Assembly: GCF_000972845.2 (NCBI RefSeq)
Contig: NC_040018.1
Span: 8,900,140-8,964,139 of the forward strand
Direction of reading: 5' to 3'
Length of the DNA stretch: 64,000 nucleotides
From: Larimichthys crocea
Lineage: Eukaryota; Chordata; Actinopteri; Sciaenidae
Part shown: one piece after another, positions 1-11,770 of the stretch
Layout of the letters: every line of letters begins with the position of its first letter
Position numbering within the stretch: the stretch's first letter is position 1
Program-made: the position numbers and the translations under genes
The notes under the pieces: generated by a model
The model's database searches: none
What the model saw: the letters and a program-made list of their open reading frames with translations, nothing else
Told to the model about the DNA's origin: nothing

Positions 1-3000
1 GAGAGAGAGAGCACACACAGGTTGAAATGTTGAAATGTATGCTGTGATGACTGCAATGGAACCACTTTAAATTAAATTGGGAACATGGTCAGAGTAATTG
101 AAATTTATCAAATGCATACTTTGGGCTTTTAACCCTGTAAGACCCACTATTGCAGAATTAAAACAATTTTTTTTCTGGTTCAACCACATTAACATGCTCA
201 TTGGGTCCTATTTTTCAGTCTCACAATGCTATTGGGTCATACATTTGTATATAAGGCCTGCCCTCAGGTCAAGAAGTCACACAACCTTCAAACTTTTGAT
301 TGAGCATCATCCCTTCGATACATATACAAACATACAAAATGTAAGTAGAGACTATTTAATTAATTAAATTCATTGTAACAGCTTCATGGGTAATGTGGTG
401 GAATCTGATTCAGGTACAGTGAGTAAAGGCATAGTCCCCTCAACAACACACAGGTCCAGATAAGAACCACATGGTTGCAAACATGTAAGGTATCTCACAG
501 GTACAGATTGTCAAGAAGGGAATAGATGGCTTTAAGGATCCACAGAGTTCAGTGTTTGTGCTGCTGTGATTTGGGGTTCCTGGGATCTAAAATGATTTCA
601 ATTTTTATGGTTTCTTTTTGGTATAGGGATTCCATTGTTGGAAGTGGTGGGATTGTGCATGAGTTGTTGACTATCCACTGGAGTCTTTATTGTGTTTTGC
701 TATCTGAACTACTGTATAGTACCAGACACAGTATGAAGACATAACATTTTTATGTACTGTACTGTGTGCAAACACTACCTCTGAATACACCTGATGATCT
801 CAAACACATTAAGGAAGGAAGAAATTCCACTAATCAACTTTTGACAGGACACACCTGTTAATTGAAAACCATTCCAGGTGGCCTCATGAAGCTGACTGAG
901 AGAATGCCTTTGTTTTAACTTTTTTGTTTCCTACATAATTCCATGTGTTCAATGTCTTCAGTAATATTAATAATAATAATCTACAATGTAGAAAGTAACA
1001 ATAATGAAGAAAAAAACATTGAATGAGAAGGTGCGTCTAAACTTTTGACCGGCACTGCATACTATGCTACTAATCCCAGCATATTCACATTCATTTGAAT
1101 AACTATGCTATATTGTCTATAAACCAACAATTAATGAAAGCAAACTTAATAACTAACTACTTTTGCGTTAAAGTGCAAAAATAACTTTGTATATATCCAT
1201 TTTTGAAATAAGGTTTCTTCCTCTAATAGCAGAATGTTCAGTAATCAGTAATCCATGGGGGGGAGTAGCTTAGAACAAAGAAAATGTAATATATTTCACA
1301 AACCATGTTGTTGGAATGCAAGCCACACACAAACAGCAGAAACAAAGAGCGCCTCACATTGTGAGTTTGAAGCCAGCCAAGAGTAACGCATACTAATTCC
1401 TTCCTCTGATTAAAAGCAAACAGAAATATTACAGTGAAAAACATAATCGAATGCAACATGGTTATATTTCTATCAAGCAACATTGCAGGGTTTCCACTGT
1501 TTCTCCGAGAGGGGCGAAGGGGGGGGGTGTCTACTTGATAAGATTACACACATTTTCATGCTGTCTGCACCCCGGAATAAATGCACTATTTATGCTGGAT
1601 AAATGATGTGAACCCACTCCCCATGTGGCTCTGCTGAGGGAGCAATGTGACATTTAAGAGGAAATGTAGGAATGTATGAATAGGAAGCAGAGACAGATGG
1701 ATGACAGGCAGGGATCAGAGGAGAGGTTGCACTATAACGACAGCAGCTGTGGTATGGATAATCATCATCATTTTAGACAGTGATGTTTGATCAATACCTG
1801 CGGTCGCAGCGTGGGGTGAACAAAAAACAGCAAGAAGGAAGGATCAGTATTATTGGATGATTCCAGAAAGTAAGTCAGGAGTGGAAATGATGAAAAAAAA
1901 AAAAAAAACAGAGCGAGGCTGGAAAATAAACAAATATCAGAGAACTATTCAAGTGTGAGCAGAGCAACCATGGGAAAAGAGGAGTGAGAAAAATGAAGCC
2001 TTCAAGACAAATGTCCTGGCAGTGTGCTTTCAACGTCAATCTAAATCATTTTTACTGCTAATGCACCATATTCTTCTTCAACTATAAGTTTAGACAATGC
2101 ATTGTATTAAAGCCTGACATCATTTTAAACTGGGAGCATATTCATTGTACATTATAGTAGATTATTGAACATGAAATTTTAAGGGTAATACAAATAATTA
2201 AATTTTAATAGAAGGGATAGCTCAACATTTTAGAAAATACACCTTATTTTTGCAGTAAGCATGGTGGTTGAGCGAGGGCATGTTTAGCTTTGCGGTCAAA
2301 GAACAGGTACAAGGCTGAGCCTCCACGCTTCATGCAATAGGTGGACATAGTTAAAAATAAATAAATGAAATCTTTGCAATGGGAAAGGTTGATTCTCTGA
2401 GATCTAAAAAGCAAAGTGCAAGAAATAGACTAGTGCAAAAGGATGCTACCTTCCTTTAGCCAGTAATGAACATCTGACATAATATTATTATTATTTAGCA
2501 GGTGTTTGACTTCTTTGTTTTTTCCATTTATCATGTTTGCCTTTGCTGTAATGGATTTTATAAAAAATAAAAAAAATGAGTTAAAAAAATGTAATGTGAC
2601 ATGTAAAGATAATGAAGTGGAAAGCTGTGGATGTATCTTTTTTTGTAACAGTGCATTTGATAATCAGGTTATTTGCTGTCACCACAAATGAACCCAGGAG
2701 AGAGAGAGAGCTAATGTGGGACAAACACAACACTGAGTGTGAAAGAGCTTAAGAGATTAAAATAAAATGAATGGAAAGAAGTAGTTTAAGTCTTCCATCC
2801 ATGGAAGCTAGACAACCTAGGATGCTTCTTGAGTGTTGGTAAAGGAGAGGGAAACATTTTGTGGGCTCCTTGTTCTTCAGTCAATAACAAACTATGCTAG
2901 TGGCGCTCAGGATGTCAGCCAACCACTGCTATTCACCACAGTGGTCTTTTTTTTTTTTTTTACCCAGAGTGGGAATCTCAAATACTGTGTTAATATTTCA

Positions 3001-3475
3001 GAATTCATTTTTTGCCTTTCTTATAGTATCGTGTAACACTATCAAATGTCAATGTGGAATGCTGATGTTAGTTATAGTCCAACACCAACTAAAGAGTTAG
3101 AAAATGTTATGTGTTATCAGAGGAAAATGGCCACTGTGCTATTTTGGTGAATAGATGTCCATGCAGACACTTTGACAACATGGATATGTCCAAAGATAGT
3201 TGCAATCTCTTTTTTAAAAATTGACTGCAACATTAATCCAATGTGAATTTCCTTTCATTCAAAGTGAGAAGAACTGCTGTTACAGTACTTTTCAGGATGG
3301 AAGCAAGAATAGACATTCACTATACTTAAAACTGTGCACAATGAACTGGATTTATTTTTGCACACAACAAAAATATACCAGAACCACATCTTACAATAAA
3401 GAATTTTGGAAATGAGAAAAGATCTCCTTTCAAAACACACATGCACACACACCCACACTCACACAGGAGTCTTAC
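1..3475. other. Downstream intron of the cadherin gene (incomplete)
   Basis: This is intronic sequence after exon 8, running off the window. It starts in a short (GA)n run and holds a Tc1/mariner end at 800-1058. The rest (about 60-800 and 1060-3475) shows only A/T homopolymers and a short AC run at 3435-3461; I see no coding or RNA gene. The open frames here are short and lack family signatures. Confidence 0.7.
800..1058 (+). mobile_element. Tc1/mariner 3' end remnant, internally deleted
   Basis: The run acacacctgttaattgaaaa followed by ttccaggtggcctcatgaag is a segment of a Tc1-like element abundant in teleosts. It is followed by ttcctacataattccatgtg, then caatgaatgagaaggtgcgt-like sequence ending in taaacttttgaccggcactg, the typical Tc1 terminal repeat. 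The transposase middle is missing. The same family is present at 38798-39515. No coding capacity is left. Confidence 0.7.
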
Positions 3476-3642
3476 CTCCAGTCGTATGTATTCACTTTGC
3501 TCCTTTGAGATCAGATTTAAGATGGTGCTGCTGTGTTTACGGGTTCGAACCAGGACCTGGACCCATGTCCTCCGGGCTGGCAGCGGGGATGCCAACTGGA
3601 AATGCACGTGACTGTGCCCATCGAAGGAATACTCTGGGACCT
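3476..3642 (-). CDS. Cadherin exon 8: start of laminin-G domain 2
   Basis: This 167-nt exon gives the last two bases of Glu428 and residues 429-483. The acceptor is aacaccag at 3643. The AG two bases further in is rejected because exon 7 ends in phase 1. The donor is CTGGAG|gtaaga, a strong site. It reads VPEYSFDGHSHVHFQLASPL, then RTWVQVLVRTRKHSSTILNL, the first strands of a second laminin-G domain (the YSFDGxSHVxF opening and the (V/L)xVRTR strand). The exon ends in phase 0. The rest of this domain, the transmembrane helix and the cytoplasmic tail are not in the window, because no laminin-G-like frame occurs on the minus strand between 1 and 3475. Confidence 0.95.
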
Positions 3643-6558
3643 CTGGTGTTGGTACACATGCACAGAAGACAGTTAGATAGTGCTATGATTGAGAATAAAC
3701 ACAATTCAGATTTTAAATGTAAGACTTAACATTTAATCTGATTAGAAGACACTTCTCTCCAGAAGGATGTGACCTCAAGTAACTTCAACTAAATAAATCA
3801 GTTTTCACAAGTCCCCAAATTCCAGCCATATGCAGAAAGCTGGTTACAGGACACAAATATGCAAAACACACAAGATAGAATATGTATGTGTGGTTTAGCT
3901 TGGGTTATGCTTGGTTCTTCTTTCTTAGACCCATGTTCCCAGAAGTGGATTTTGTGCATGCAAGGCAGACTAAACCAAGTACACCTAAAATGTTTTCAGA
4001 GCCATTCTTCCATCTCATAGCATACACAAGTTAAATTTTCTTTTCCGTCTATCACTTCCACACCTCTCCCTCTTTGTCTCTCTTCCATGTAACTTTGACA
4101 AAGTTGAGCGGTTCATGAGACCCCGTGCTTAAAGGCAATGTCAAATCACACATTTCTGGTTCCTTCTAGGCGTGCAATATGCAAATCAGTCTAGTCAAAT
4201 CTTCTCAAAACTCTACCTTATGTTTTACTGCTGTGTTCATCAAGGCCCCAGGGCGGTTTGTGTGGGATATAAAACCATAGTAACACTATCAATTTCACAC
4301 TAATAACCTACCTTATCCCTGAATAAGCTCTTTGGTATAGACGGGGTATACTGTGGTGAGCTAAACTTGCAGAAATGTGGATAGGTATCAAATCCCTGGT
4401 TGACTTTTTGAAGCAACTGTCACAAAAGGAAAATCATCTTTTCATACTGCTACTTATATCTGTTCTAGACGCTCTTTCTTCCTGATATTACCCTGCATTA
4501 TGAAGAAGAGAACGTATTTCAATACAGCAAAACTACATAAATGCAGGCCTAGAAACAGTGTGTGTTATTGTTGATCCAAGCAGTGGGCTTTAGATGGTAT
4601 ACCCTGTCAAAATTGAATCTTTGGATGCATTCAGACCAGATCTTTGCTTTTTGTAATTCCTGATTATCAAAGTGAAATCTAAAACAAATGCCAGCAAGTA
4701 AATGCCTTTTCAGAGCAGTAAAACCTTTCCTTTTAATAAGAAACTACTGTGCAGTGTTGTGGTATCTTTCACATTTGTTCCTCTGACTCGACTTTTTGGA
4801 TCATATCTGATCATCTAACTATTACCTGAAACAACACGCCCCCACCAGCACAGCCTCTTGTATTTTTTTTATGTACCTTTGAGGATTTAAATATTTCTAC
4901 AGTGCAAGACATCAACAATTAATGTGAATACCAGCAATACTTTCTAAGGTGTAAATATACCTCAGCTAGGTTATCTCCAGACATAATGTGGATATAAAGC
5001 ACAAACAGACATAAAGTTTTCTTTTTTAAAGTTTTCTTTTATGCCTATAAGCTACAGGGACAGACCGTAAATAGGGTCTTTTTTTTTTTTTTTTTTCCTT
5101 ACAGGTTGCAGCACGGCTCCTTTTCATGGGCTCTTAAAAGTAATCCGGATAAATGACACAAAATGTCTGTATGTGAGAATCGTGTTGCAGAATACACATT
5201 AGTTTTTTCTGCTTTCAAAGACTGGTTGTCAGAAACAGCCATGTGTCCCTAGTTGGTCATTGACTGCAGAGCTTCAGTCACCTCATGAATATGGAGAGTG
5301 ATTCATTTACATTCCTTCATTCATTTATTCATTAATTCATTCACCTAATTAGTCATTAAAATATTGTCTATCTGTCCCATCTTGGCTGTTTGGTAGCATG
5401 ACAATAGGAGTCACTGTCAGCACAAAGCAATGCAGTGGTTTAAAACCAACAGTTCTAGTTGGTGAAGGTGCCTTCTCCAAGTACAGTTGAATCATTAAAG
5501 AAAAGCATTCCTGGTGTCTCAAAATAAATAACATTTTGTACTCACTACTGACCTAACATTGATTTTACACCCTTGCATATTCAACACTAATGCATTTGAG
5601 AGTTCTGTCAAGGAGGGTCACCATGTGGTACGAGACAAGAACCAAGCAATACTGTAAAGCTTGGCATAGAGTGCTGCAGTCAGCAGAAAGCATCTCTGGA
5701 GGTTCTCTACTCAATCTGGAGGGCTTGTACAACAGGCGGTGCAGGGCCAGGGCGATGAGGGTCATTAAAGACCCCATGTCAGTCCAACAGCAGTCTGCCA
5801 GGCAGAAGGCTGACACAGAGGAGCTTTCTTCAGGCCATACGTTTTGTTATTATGGATGCTGCTCTGAGTATAACAAGAATTACACAGCAGCACTGAAGAA
5901 TCCTCTAAGGGAAAGGCAAGTGCTCAACCTATATACTGCACACATGAATTTACAAATAAACTACGTCCCACCTGCATATATAAGGCAAATGGTATTGTAT
6001 ACAATTAACATTAGAGAGGCACATCACAACAGTGGGTGGCAACATGAGTAATTAACCACGGTTGGTTAAATCCAAGACTGTCTGCAGTCCACTCAGGCTT
6101 TGTTCTCTTATAATTTAGGTTACACGTTTACAAAATAGGAGGTTCCCACACTTTACGTTTATGAGGATATTCACAATAAATTCATGACAGCTAGATTTAA
6201 TACAGCCTTGAAGACTTTACACTCCAAATAAAACAACCTGCTTCTCATCTCAGAGGCAGGGAAAGAAAACAGCCTGTAACCTGTTTATATCTCATTTTAT
6301 CCTCATTTATCCCCACATGAAACATAGCATACATTTTTAAACAGATCTAAATGCTACTACTCACTATTTTTTTCAGTTACCCATTTTGCAAGTATGAAAT
6401 ATCTGTACTACTAACTGTGCTTTAGTTAGACATACTATGAGCATTCAGCCAAGGGGCAAACGATCTTTCTGGGAGACTCATGGATGATGTTGTTGATGCT
6501 ACAATCTAGCACAAATTTGATGTACCATAATCTTTTAACGTGGGGAAGTTTGGCTTAC
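3643..6558 (-). other. Cadherin intron 7
   Basis: This 2.9-kb intron lies between exons 7 and 8. It contains a LINE ORF2 remnant at about 5600-5850. The stretches 3650-5590 and 5860-6558 show nothing recognisable beyond a T-run at 5081-5097 and an attcattcattt-like short repeat near 5310-5340. Confidence 0.8.
5600..5850 (+). mobile_element. LINE ORF2 C-terminal remnant (non-LTR retrotransposon)
   Basis: The plus-strand frame reads LYNRRCRARAMRVIKDP and then a decayed segment. It matches the C-terminal end typical of fish LINE ORF2 proteins, where a leucine-rich 'LxxLYxxRCxxRAxxIIKDP' stretch is followed by a 'LLPSGRRYR' segment, here degraded. The surrounding 153-codon frame (5590-6051) probably extends by chance past the LINE part. 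The clade is not determined (CR1/L2/Rex1-like). It is non-functional. Confidence 0.55.
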
Positions 6559-6739
6559 CCTCCTCACACTGGTGGCCCGTGTATCCTGGCACACACTGGC
6601 AGCTGAAGGAACCCCACTCGCCGTGACAACGACCCCGGTGGCCACAGGATGGATAGCCCATGTTGACACAGCTGCTATCGGTGGTCAGGCAGCCTGGAGA
6701 GCTGGACTGCGAGTCGGCCGGGGAGCCCAAATCATACAG
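6559..6739 (-). CDS. Cadherin exon 7: linker and complete EGF domain 2
   Basis: This 181-nt exon gives residues 368-427 and one base of Glu428. The acceptor is ctatctcctccattcag at 6740 and the donor is GAGGAGG|gtaagc. It starts LYDLGSPADSQSSSPGC, a short polar linker with C384. The complete six-cysteine EGF follows (C391, C399, C405, C414, C416, C425), including CHGEWGSFSCQCVPGYTGHQC with the Gly-Tyr-x-Gly-x-x-Cys ending. A second EGF between two laminin-G domains is the CadN arrangement. The coding strand just upstream of the acceptor is pyrimidine-rich for more than 300 nt, far longer than an ordinary acceptor tract; it keeps a non-coding minus-strand frame open up to 7170. Confidence 0.96.
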
Positions 6740-6740
6740 C

Positions 6741-7062
6741 TGAATGGAGGAGATAGAGGTGAGGAGACAGAAGGGTAGGAAAGGTAGAGAAGATGAGAGG
6801 AGGAGAAATGGAAGGGAAGCAGAAAAAAGATGAGTGGAGGGTTACAGTGTAAGAGAAGAGCATTGAAAAGGAAAGGAAAAATCAAGAGTGGGGAAGGGGT
6901 GAGTAAAATTAGCAAAAAGGAGACAAAAAGACAAAGTAACAATAGAGAGAAAGGATTGGGGAAGACACAGGGCAGACTCAGGCAGGCAGGGGGTAAATAG
7001 CCAGAGGGGGAGTCAGAGTGAAAAGGAAATAATTCAGGGAGGAAACTCTCTAATGTGTTGAA
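6741..7062. repeat. Purine-rich strand-asymmetric tract next to exon 7
   Basis: The plus strand is almost continuously A/G for some 300 bp, so the coding (minus) strand is C/T-rich directly up to the exon 7 acceptor. Low complexity explains the long minus-strand open frame at 6685-7170, whose peptide is rich in Leu, Pro, Ser and Phe. Confidence 0.8.
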
Positions 7063-8017
7063 GGACATGGGCTCTGGATACACCTGGCCTTCCCTTCTCT
7101 TCCTACAGTGATAAAACCAAACACTGGACCAATCTTCTAACAGGCAAACATCATGGCCGACTGCACACAAAGCTCAAAGGACGGTGGAACCTTGGACGCC
7201 TAAATTTGTGTCCCTCACAAAAGCGTGCCATAAAAGACATTAATATGTTCAATCTCCTCTCTGCCTTACCCAAACTTTATGGGTTCTGTTGGTGCTGGGG
7301 CGAGGACGTAGGAATGCAAAAGACCATAAAATTTGACAGTGAGTCATGCCGCTAGGGAGCTGCTGATTGGCTCTGACCTCCGGCAAAGAGGCATCTTATT
7401 GGTTTCTGACCTTTAAAAGCCATAGATCCTCTGTTTGTTAGGCTTGGACTGTTGATTGCTAAGAACCGCAACACAGACATTAGCAATCAATGACTGAAAG
7501 ACACATTGGGGCGTCTGCAATTGATTGTGTGTGCAACTGTGTCAGTGCGGTGTGTGTGTCTGAGCAAATCACTTGGACCAATATGAGTTGAATGCAAAAA
7601 TCCACCTGCTTCTGCTTAAATTACAAATTGTGTCTTCAGCTGAGAAGACTGTCACACCCCCACACAGAGACACTGCAGGCTGCCCTGTTTGCCAAGATTA
7701 ATTTCAGGTGTCGGGTATAAAAATGTCTCAGCCCAGAGGAAGTGAAAAACAAATTTAAGACCAAAACACAAACTCTGCAGTTGTGTGCAGCGTTTCACCA
7801 AAACTGTCTGAACGTCATAGCACCTCTGTCTCAAGACGAGGTGATATGATGGAGAGTGACAGACAGAAATCAAGTTGAACCTTGCACTGAAAGAGCACAC
7901 AATTTGAAGAATTTGGAAACACAGATGAATACAAAATTACATAAAAACCCAACCTACACCAAGTTGCCTGAGTAAAGCTTGGTCACCGGAAAAGCTGCTG
8001 TGCTCCTTGACATTACA

Positions 8018-8640
8018 CAACATGGCCAAAGGTTTGTAGGCACACAATTTTGCACCTGTGTGTAATTGATAAACCTCTCATTCTACATCCATAGAAGCAA
8101 TCTTTAGGGATTTGCTTCCACAAGAGCATTTGTGAGGACGGATGCTTATGCTGGTTTGGAGTTGGTGTTCCAGTGTACCCCATAGGTGTTGAGGCTCAAT
8201 CTATAGCGGCAACAGTGGCTGTGAAGTGAAGCCTATGCAGGAGTGCCAAAAACTGCAGTTCCTCAAGCATCCACTTGAGGCTGACTACAGAACGAGTCAA
8301 TTTCTATAAGCCCCGATGTAAAAAAGTCTAACTTCACAGCAAAAAAACAAACAAAACAGGTTTACATCCTGGTACAAAAATGGTTTTGGTTTCTATAGCT
8401 AATTTCCACATTTATGACAAACGTCTTTGCCTATTTTTAGATTAACAGGGAAAAGGCTGAGGCAGGACTGCCAAGATGACATTGTCCAGATCCAGCACAC
8501 TCGGCTCTTCAGAAACCTGTGGATGATACTATGGGCTCAGTGCAGGCCAATCGTGTTCTTCAACATCAGACTTGATTTGGGTGCATGTTGGCATGAAGAC
8601 AAGATCTTTATTAAACTTTTGATACAAAGTTGGAAGTACA
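8018..8640 (-). mobile_element. Tc1/mariner-like transposon remnant, interrupted by another repeat
   Basis: At the left, acatggccaaaggtttgtag is the common fish element end 'atggccaaaagtttgtggacacc'. Downstream the plus-strand text tgcttccacaagagcatttg and gtgttgaggctcaat correspond, on the minus strand, to the C-terminal part of a Tc1/mariner transposase (SVLTNALVEANP). On the right side (8440-8640) the minus strand reads HDWPALSP, the degraded form of the conserved 'LDWPAQSPDLNPIE' region. Stops and frameshifts are frequent. The element is split by the repeat at 8205-8425. Confidence 0.65.
8205..8425. repeat. Fish interspersed repeat inserted in the Tc1 copy
   Basis: The stretch contains gccaaaaactgcagttcctc, cacttgaggctgactacaga, gtttacatcctggtacaaaa and tttctatagctaatttccac in order. 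This string of blocks is familiar from a widespread teleost interspersed repeat whose name I cannot give. It separates two parts of one Tc1-like element, so it probably inserted later. Confidence 0.55.
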
Positions 8641-9119
8641 CTAGTGTCTTAAATATCATCATATACTCTCTTAACTGTAAATTATGATATAATTCTTTAA
8701 ATTTCAGTTATGGTTGCTGTGGTGATCTCTGTGAATATTGTGTTTGATAGAAAGTGCATTACAATTCAGCTTTGGTTTTGACATGATGAAAATCACAGTA
8801 CATTTCTCAACTAACTTATTCAGGTCTTTGCATTTTTTATTTCTTTTGGCATGACAGGATAAGGTATTTTTCTGAAATTGCTTCTGGTGTGTGTCTGCCA
8901 AACGGATGTAAAGTAATGCAATGGAACATGTAGACCACGATTTTCCTGAAACACACAGGCAGCAGATCCTGTCTCACCATTTCATCTGACAGAGCAACTG
9001 TGCATGTTTTCAACATTGGACCAGAATTTTCTATACAGTATAAGTCAACGTTTTAACTGAGAAAAACTGCAAATCCAACGTCAACTCTACGAGCATTAAA
9101 AAATATGAGGGCTTTACAA

Positions 9120-9580
9120 TCTGTACAGGGAGTGACACCCTCTGTCCTTAGACCCTCGGTTTGAGTGAGGAAAAACTTGCCCACAAAAAACCTTTAACAG
9201 GGAAAAAAGGTGGAAGAAACCTCAGGAAGAGCCACAGAGGAGGGATCCCTCTCCCAGGACGGACAGACGTGCAATAGATGTCACGTGTACAGAACAAATC
9301 AACACAAACATATTGTACAATTACAATGACTGATAAAATGACAATGAATTACAATGAATGATAAAATGATTACAGTAGCAGTGGAACCTGTGATAGAGAT
9401 AGAGAGACACAGATGCACAGCAGCAGCAAATCATTAACTAACTATAAACTGTAATGGAGATATGGTAACAATAATGACAGTATAATATATGTAGTGGATG
9501 ACATGCAGGACCACAGCAGCAGCCACGATCCACGAGAACCTGCTGGACACGAGAGAGCACAGAAACTCCGGGGAAGAAGA
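9120..9580. repeat. Teleost interspersed repeat
   Basis: Blocks such as tttaacagggaaaaaaggtg, gaagaaacctcaggaagagc, agggatccctctcccaggac and ggacagacgtgcaatagatg in series are typical of a repeat seen in many ray-finned fish genomes. It is recognised from memory of the blocks only; the class is uncertain. Confidence 0.45.
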
Positions 9581-9663
9581 GAGAGAGAGTTTTCAGTAAA
9601 GGGAGATGTGACTGCATCTTCAACCAATACCGTGCCTGACTAGGCATAACCCTGAAAGAGAGA

Positions 9664-9664
<1 letters not shown>

Positions 9665-9702
<38 letters not shown>
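9665..9702. repeat. (AC)n microsatellite, about 19 units
   Basis: An uninterrupted AC dinucleotide run, read as GT on the minus strand. Confidence 0.97.
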
Positions 9703-9704
<2 letters not shown>

Positions 9705-9847
9705 CTTGCATATAGCACGACTTCTCACTTCGACAGGTTTAATAGAGGTGACATGGTCCTTGCATGCTCTCTCTCTGTCTGTCTCTAAACCAGAATCATG
9801 CTAACATAAAAAGTACAGACAGATACATGGAGACATGTACAAAGAAG

Positions 9848-10270
9848 TGTTATAAAAATTAGGATTTATACTGGGCCTCAGATGTTTTGATCATATAATC
9901 TGTTTCTCCTGTCTTTTGCATGTCTTGTGCACTTCCCTTATTTGGACTGTGTTTTGCTGAGGATGGCAGGGAGAGATATCAGTAGCTCAAGGACTGGAGA
10001 GAAAAGGACGTGAGAAACAGGTCCGAGAAGTGTCATTTTGATACATAATGTTCATTGCTGAGCAGGCTCATCAGTGAGGGTGGTGTCTGAGACAGCCCAT
10101 TTTAAGAAATGTATAAGAACCAACTGTTAGAGCTCCTCGAGGAGCCTTTTCTCTGTAACCCCTTTTGTATGCTCCTTCTTGTACAAGAATAATAAATTAA
10201 ACTTAGACTTTGATACTTTGAATCCAGTCTTCCTTATTCAAGATTTTTTTCTTTAAAACATCCCGTAACA
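9848..10270 (+). mobile_element. Solo LTR of a retrovirus-like/LTR retrotransposon
   Basis: The 423-bp block begins TGTTA and ends TAACA, a 5-bp inverted terminal repeat of the TG...CA type. It contains a TATA-like box (gtataagaac, 10111) followed about 80 bp on by a polyadenylation signal (AATAAA, 10191). The flanking five bases are agaag on the left and agagg on the right, a possible decayed target duplication. No internal gag/pol/env sequence is next to it, so it is best read as a solo LTR left by recombination. The boundaries are inferred from the terminal motif only. Confidence 0.55.
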
Positions 10271-11329
10271 AGAGGAAACAGTAACAAGTGTTTCTATCAA
10301 TGCAAACCACCTTTGTTACATCACAGGCACTCACACCTCAAGTGTAACAGATGATGTTGCTATAGGAACAACGATGACACAATAGCACATTCTGTAATAA
10401 TGAGAACAACACCACCAATTGAAAGGAGAAATAAAAAAAATCATACAATGCCAGAACATGTCCATCAATATTATTAATCATCAGTACGCCTACTGTTGCT
10501 TACTCTTTGGAGATGTATTATCCTCATGTCCACCCACACGCATCATGCAGAGTTCTCTCATTAGAACATAACGTTTGTGAAGTCTCCCGCTACGTCTCCA
10601 GCAAAGGTACACCACATCAACTACAAGCCTTTAACACTGCAGCAGGAGAAACAGTTCCTTTTATATGCCCACTCCAGAGAGTCAACATCTTGATAGAGCT
10701 TTAAACTACTTCTGAATGGATACAGATAAATTGTGCTTATGGAGTAACAATACTACAGTTCTAACAGCTACACTCATCGCCCCTCAAGGTCCTGTGGCTC
10801 CTTAAGCGTGACCAGACTAAGAAAACTGATTTTGATTTGTCACTTTTATATATATATAATTTTATATATAATTAGAATGATATGCTTGAAATGCAGATAT
10901 ATCATTAGTGTAAACGTCATACATGTATTAAAAAAAATAAAAATAAAAATCTAATTTAGTAAAAAACAAGTTGCTACATAATTTAAGGCAGATTGAATCA
11001 GTCAGTTTACTGAATGTTGGTCACATTATAGAGACATTAAAGCATGGAATATGTATTGACTCATATTTACGATTTATTTCCTTTTGACTAACTGCAAAAG
11101 AACAAAACCTTTCGCACTACTTCTATTTATTAGCAATTCAACTGTTTCTTACTCTCTCTAATGTTACTTAATCGAGACAGTGTGTGAGATGTAACCAGAA
11201 TTGTAAATAAAGAATGTTAAAAACCTTGAAAAAATAACTCACATTATCCACAGAAAGTGAGAGCTATGGCATTAGTTTAGGTGTCTATGTCTATGTGCTG
11301 GAGATTTATTTACAGAAAGCGTCTAGTCT

Positions 11330-11770
11330 GTCCTCACTCCACCATGAGAATTAACCAGGTGGAGCAGAGGGACAGAGCTGCTGCTACATGTAGCTGACTG
11401 ACAGCTGCTAAGGCCAGGTCCCTGGCTGGAGTTATAGAGGAGAGACTGAGGGGCAGAGCTGGAGCTCCTTGAGGAATAAACACCCAGAGTCACATCAGTT
11501 TCTGCTCTGATCGGGAGTTGTTTAGCGGTGGGAGGAGAGCACAGAGTTTAGTTTTTAAACTTCAGGGAATAAAAAGTGGATTTATCTTCACTCTCACTAC
11601 TCAACCTGTCTGCAGCAGCAGAGGTGAAGGCATCCACTATTGTTACTGTAGCTGTCTGTGGGCACCTGGAGCTCTATGATACTACTTCAAATTTATACCA
11701 AGACGGACCAAAAAAAGGAGACCGGAGAAAAGTAAGCAAGAAAGTTGGACTACCTGGTAGGTGTTAAAAA
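11330..11770 (+). other. GC-richer block of unknown origin with promoter/first-exon look
   Basis: Between AT-rich intron sequence lies a 440-bp block with a distinct composition: runs such as cagagctgctgctacatgta, gggcagagctggagctcctt, and gtctgcagcagcagaggtga, ending near ggagaccggagaaaagtaag, which resembles a splice donor (AAAA|gtaagc). A 63-codon frame (11576-11767) lies inside it. It could be the 5' region of a transposable element or an unannotated exon. I cannot identify it. Confidence 0.3.

Noticed and set aside
3326..3475. Extension of the exon 8 frame past the donor
   Set aside because: The GTAAGA donor is strong, and the extension reads into an AC repeat with no laminin-G similarity.
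3640..3642. Alternative acceptor two bases into exon 8
   Set aside because: Exon 7 ends in phase 1, so only the upstream AG keeps the frame. The same reasoning rejects 21013 for exon 4.
6685..7170. 161-codon minus-strand frame
   Set aside because: It passes through a pyrimidine-rich low-complexity tract and, although adjacent to exon 7, is in a different frame from the EGF coding sequence; the peptide is only Leu/Pro/Ser/Phe-rich.
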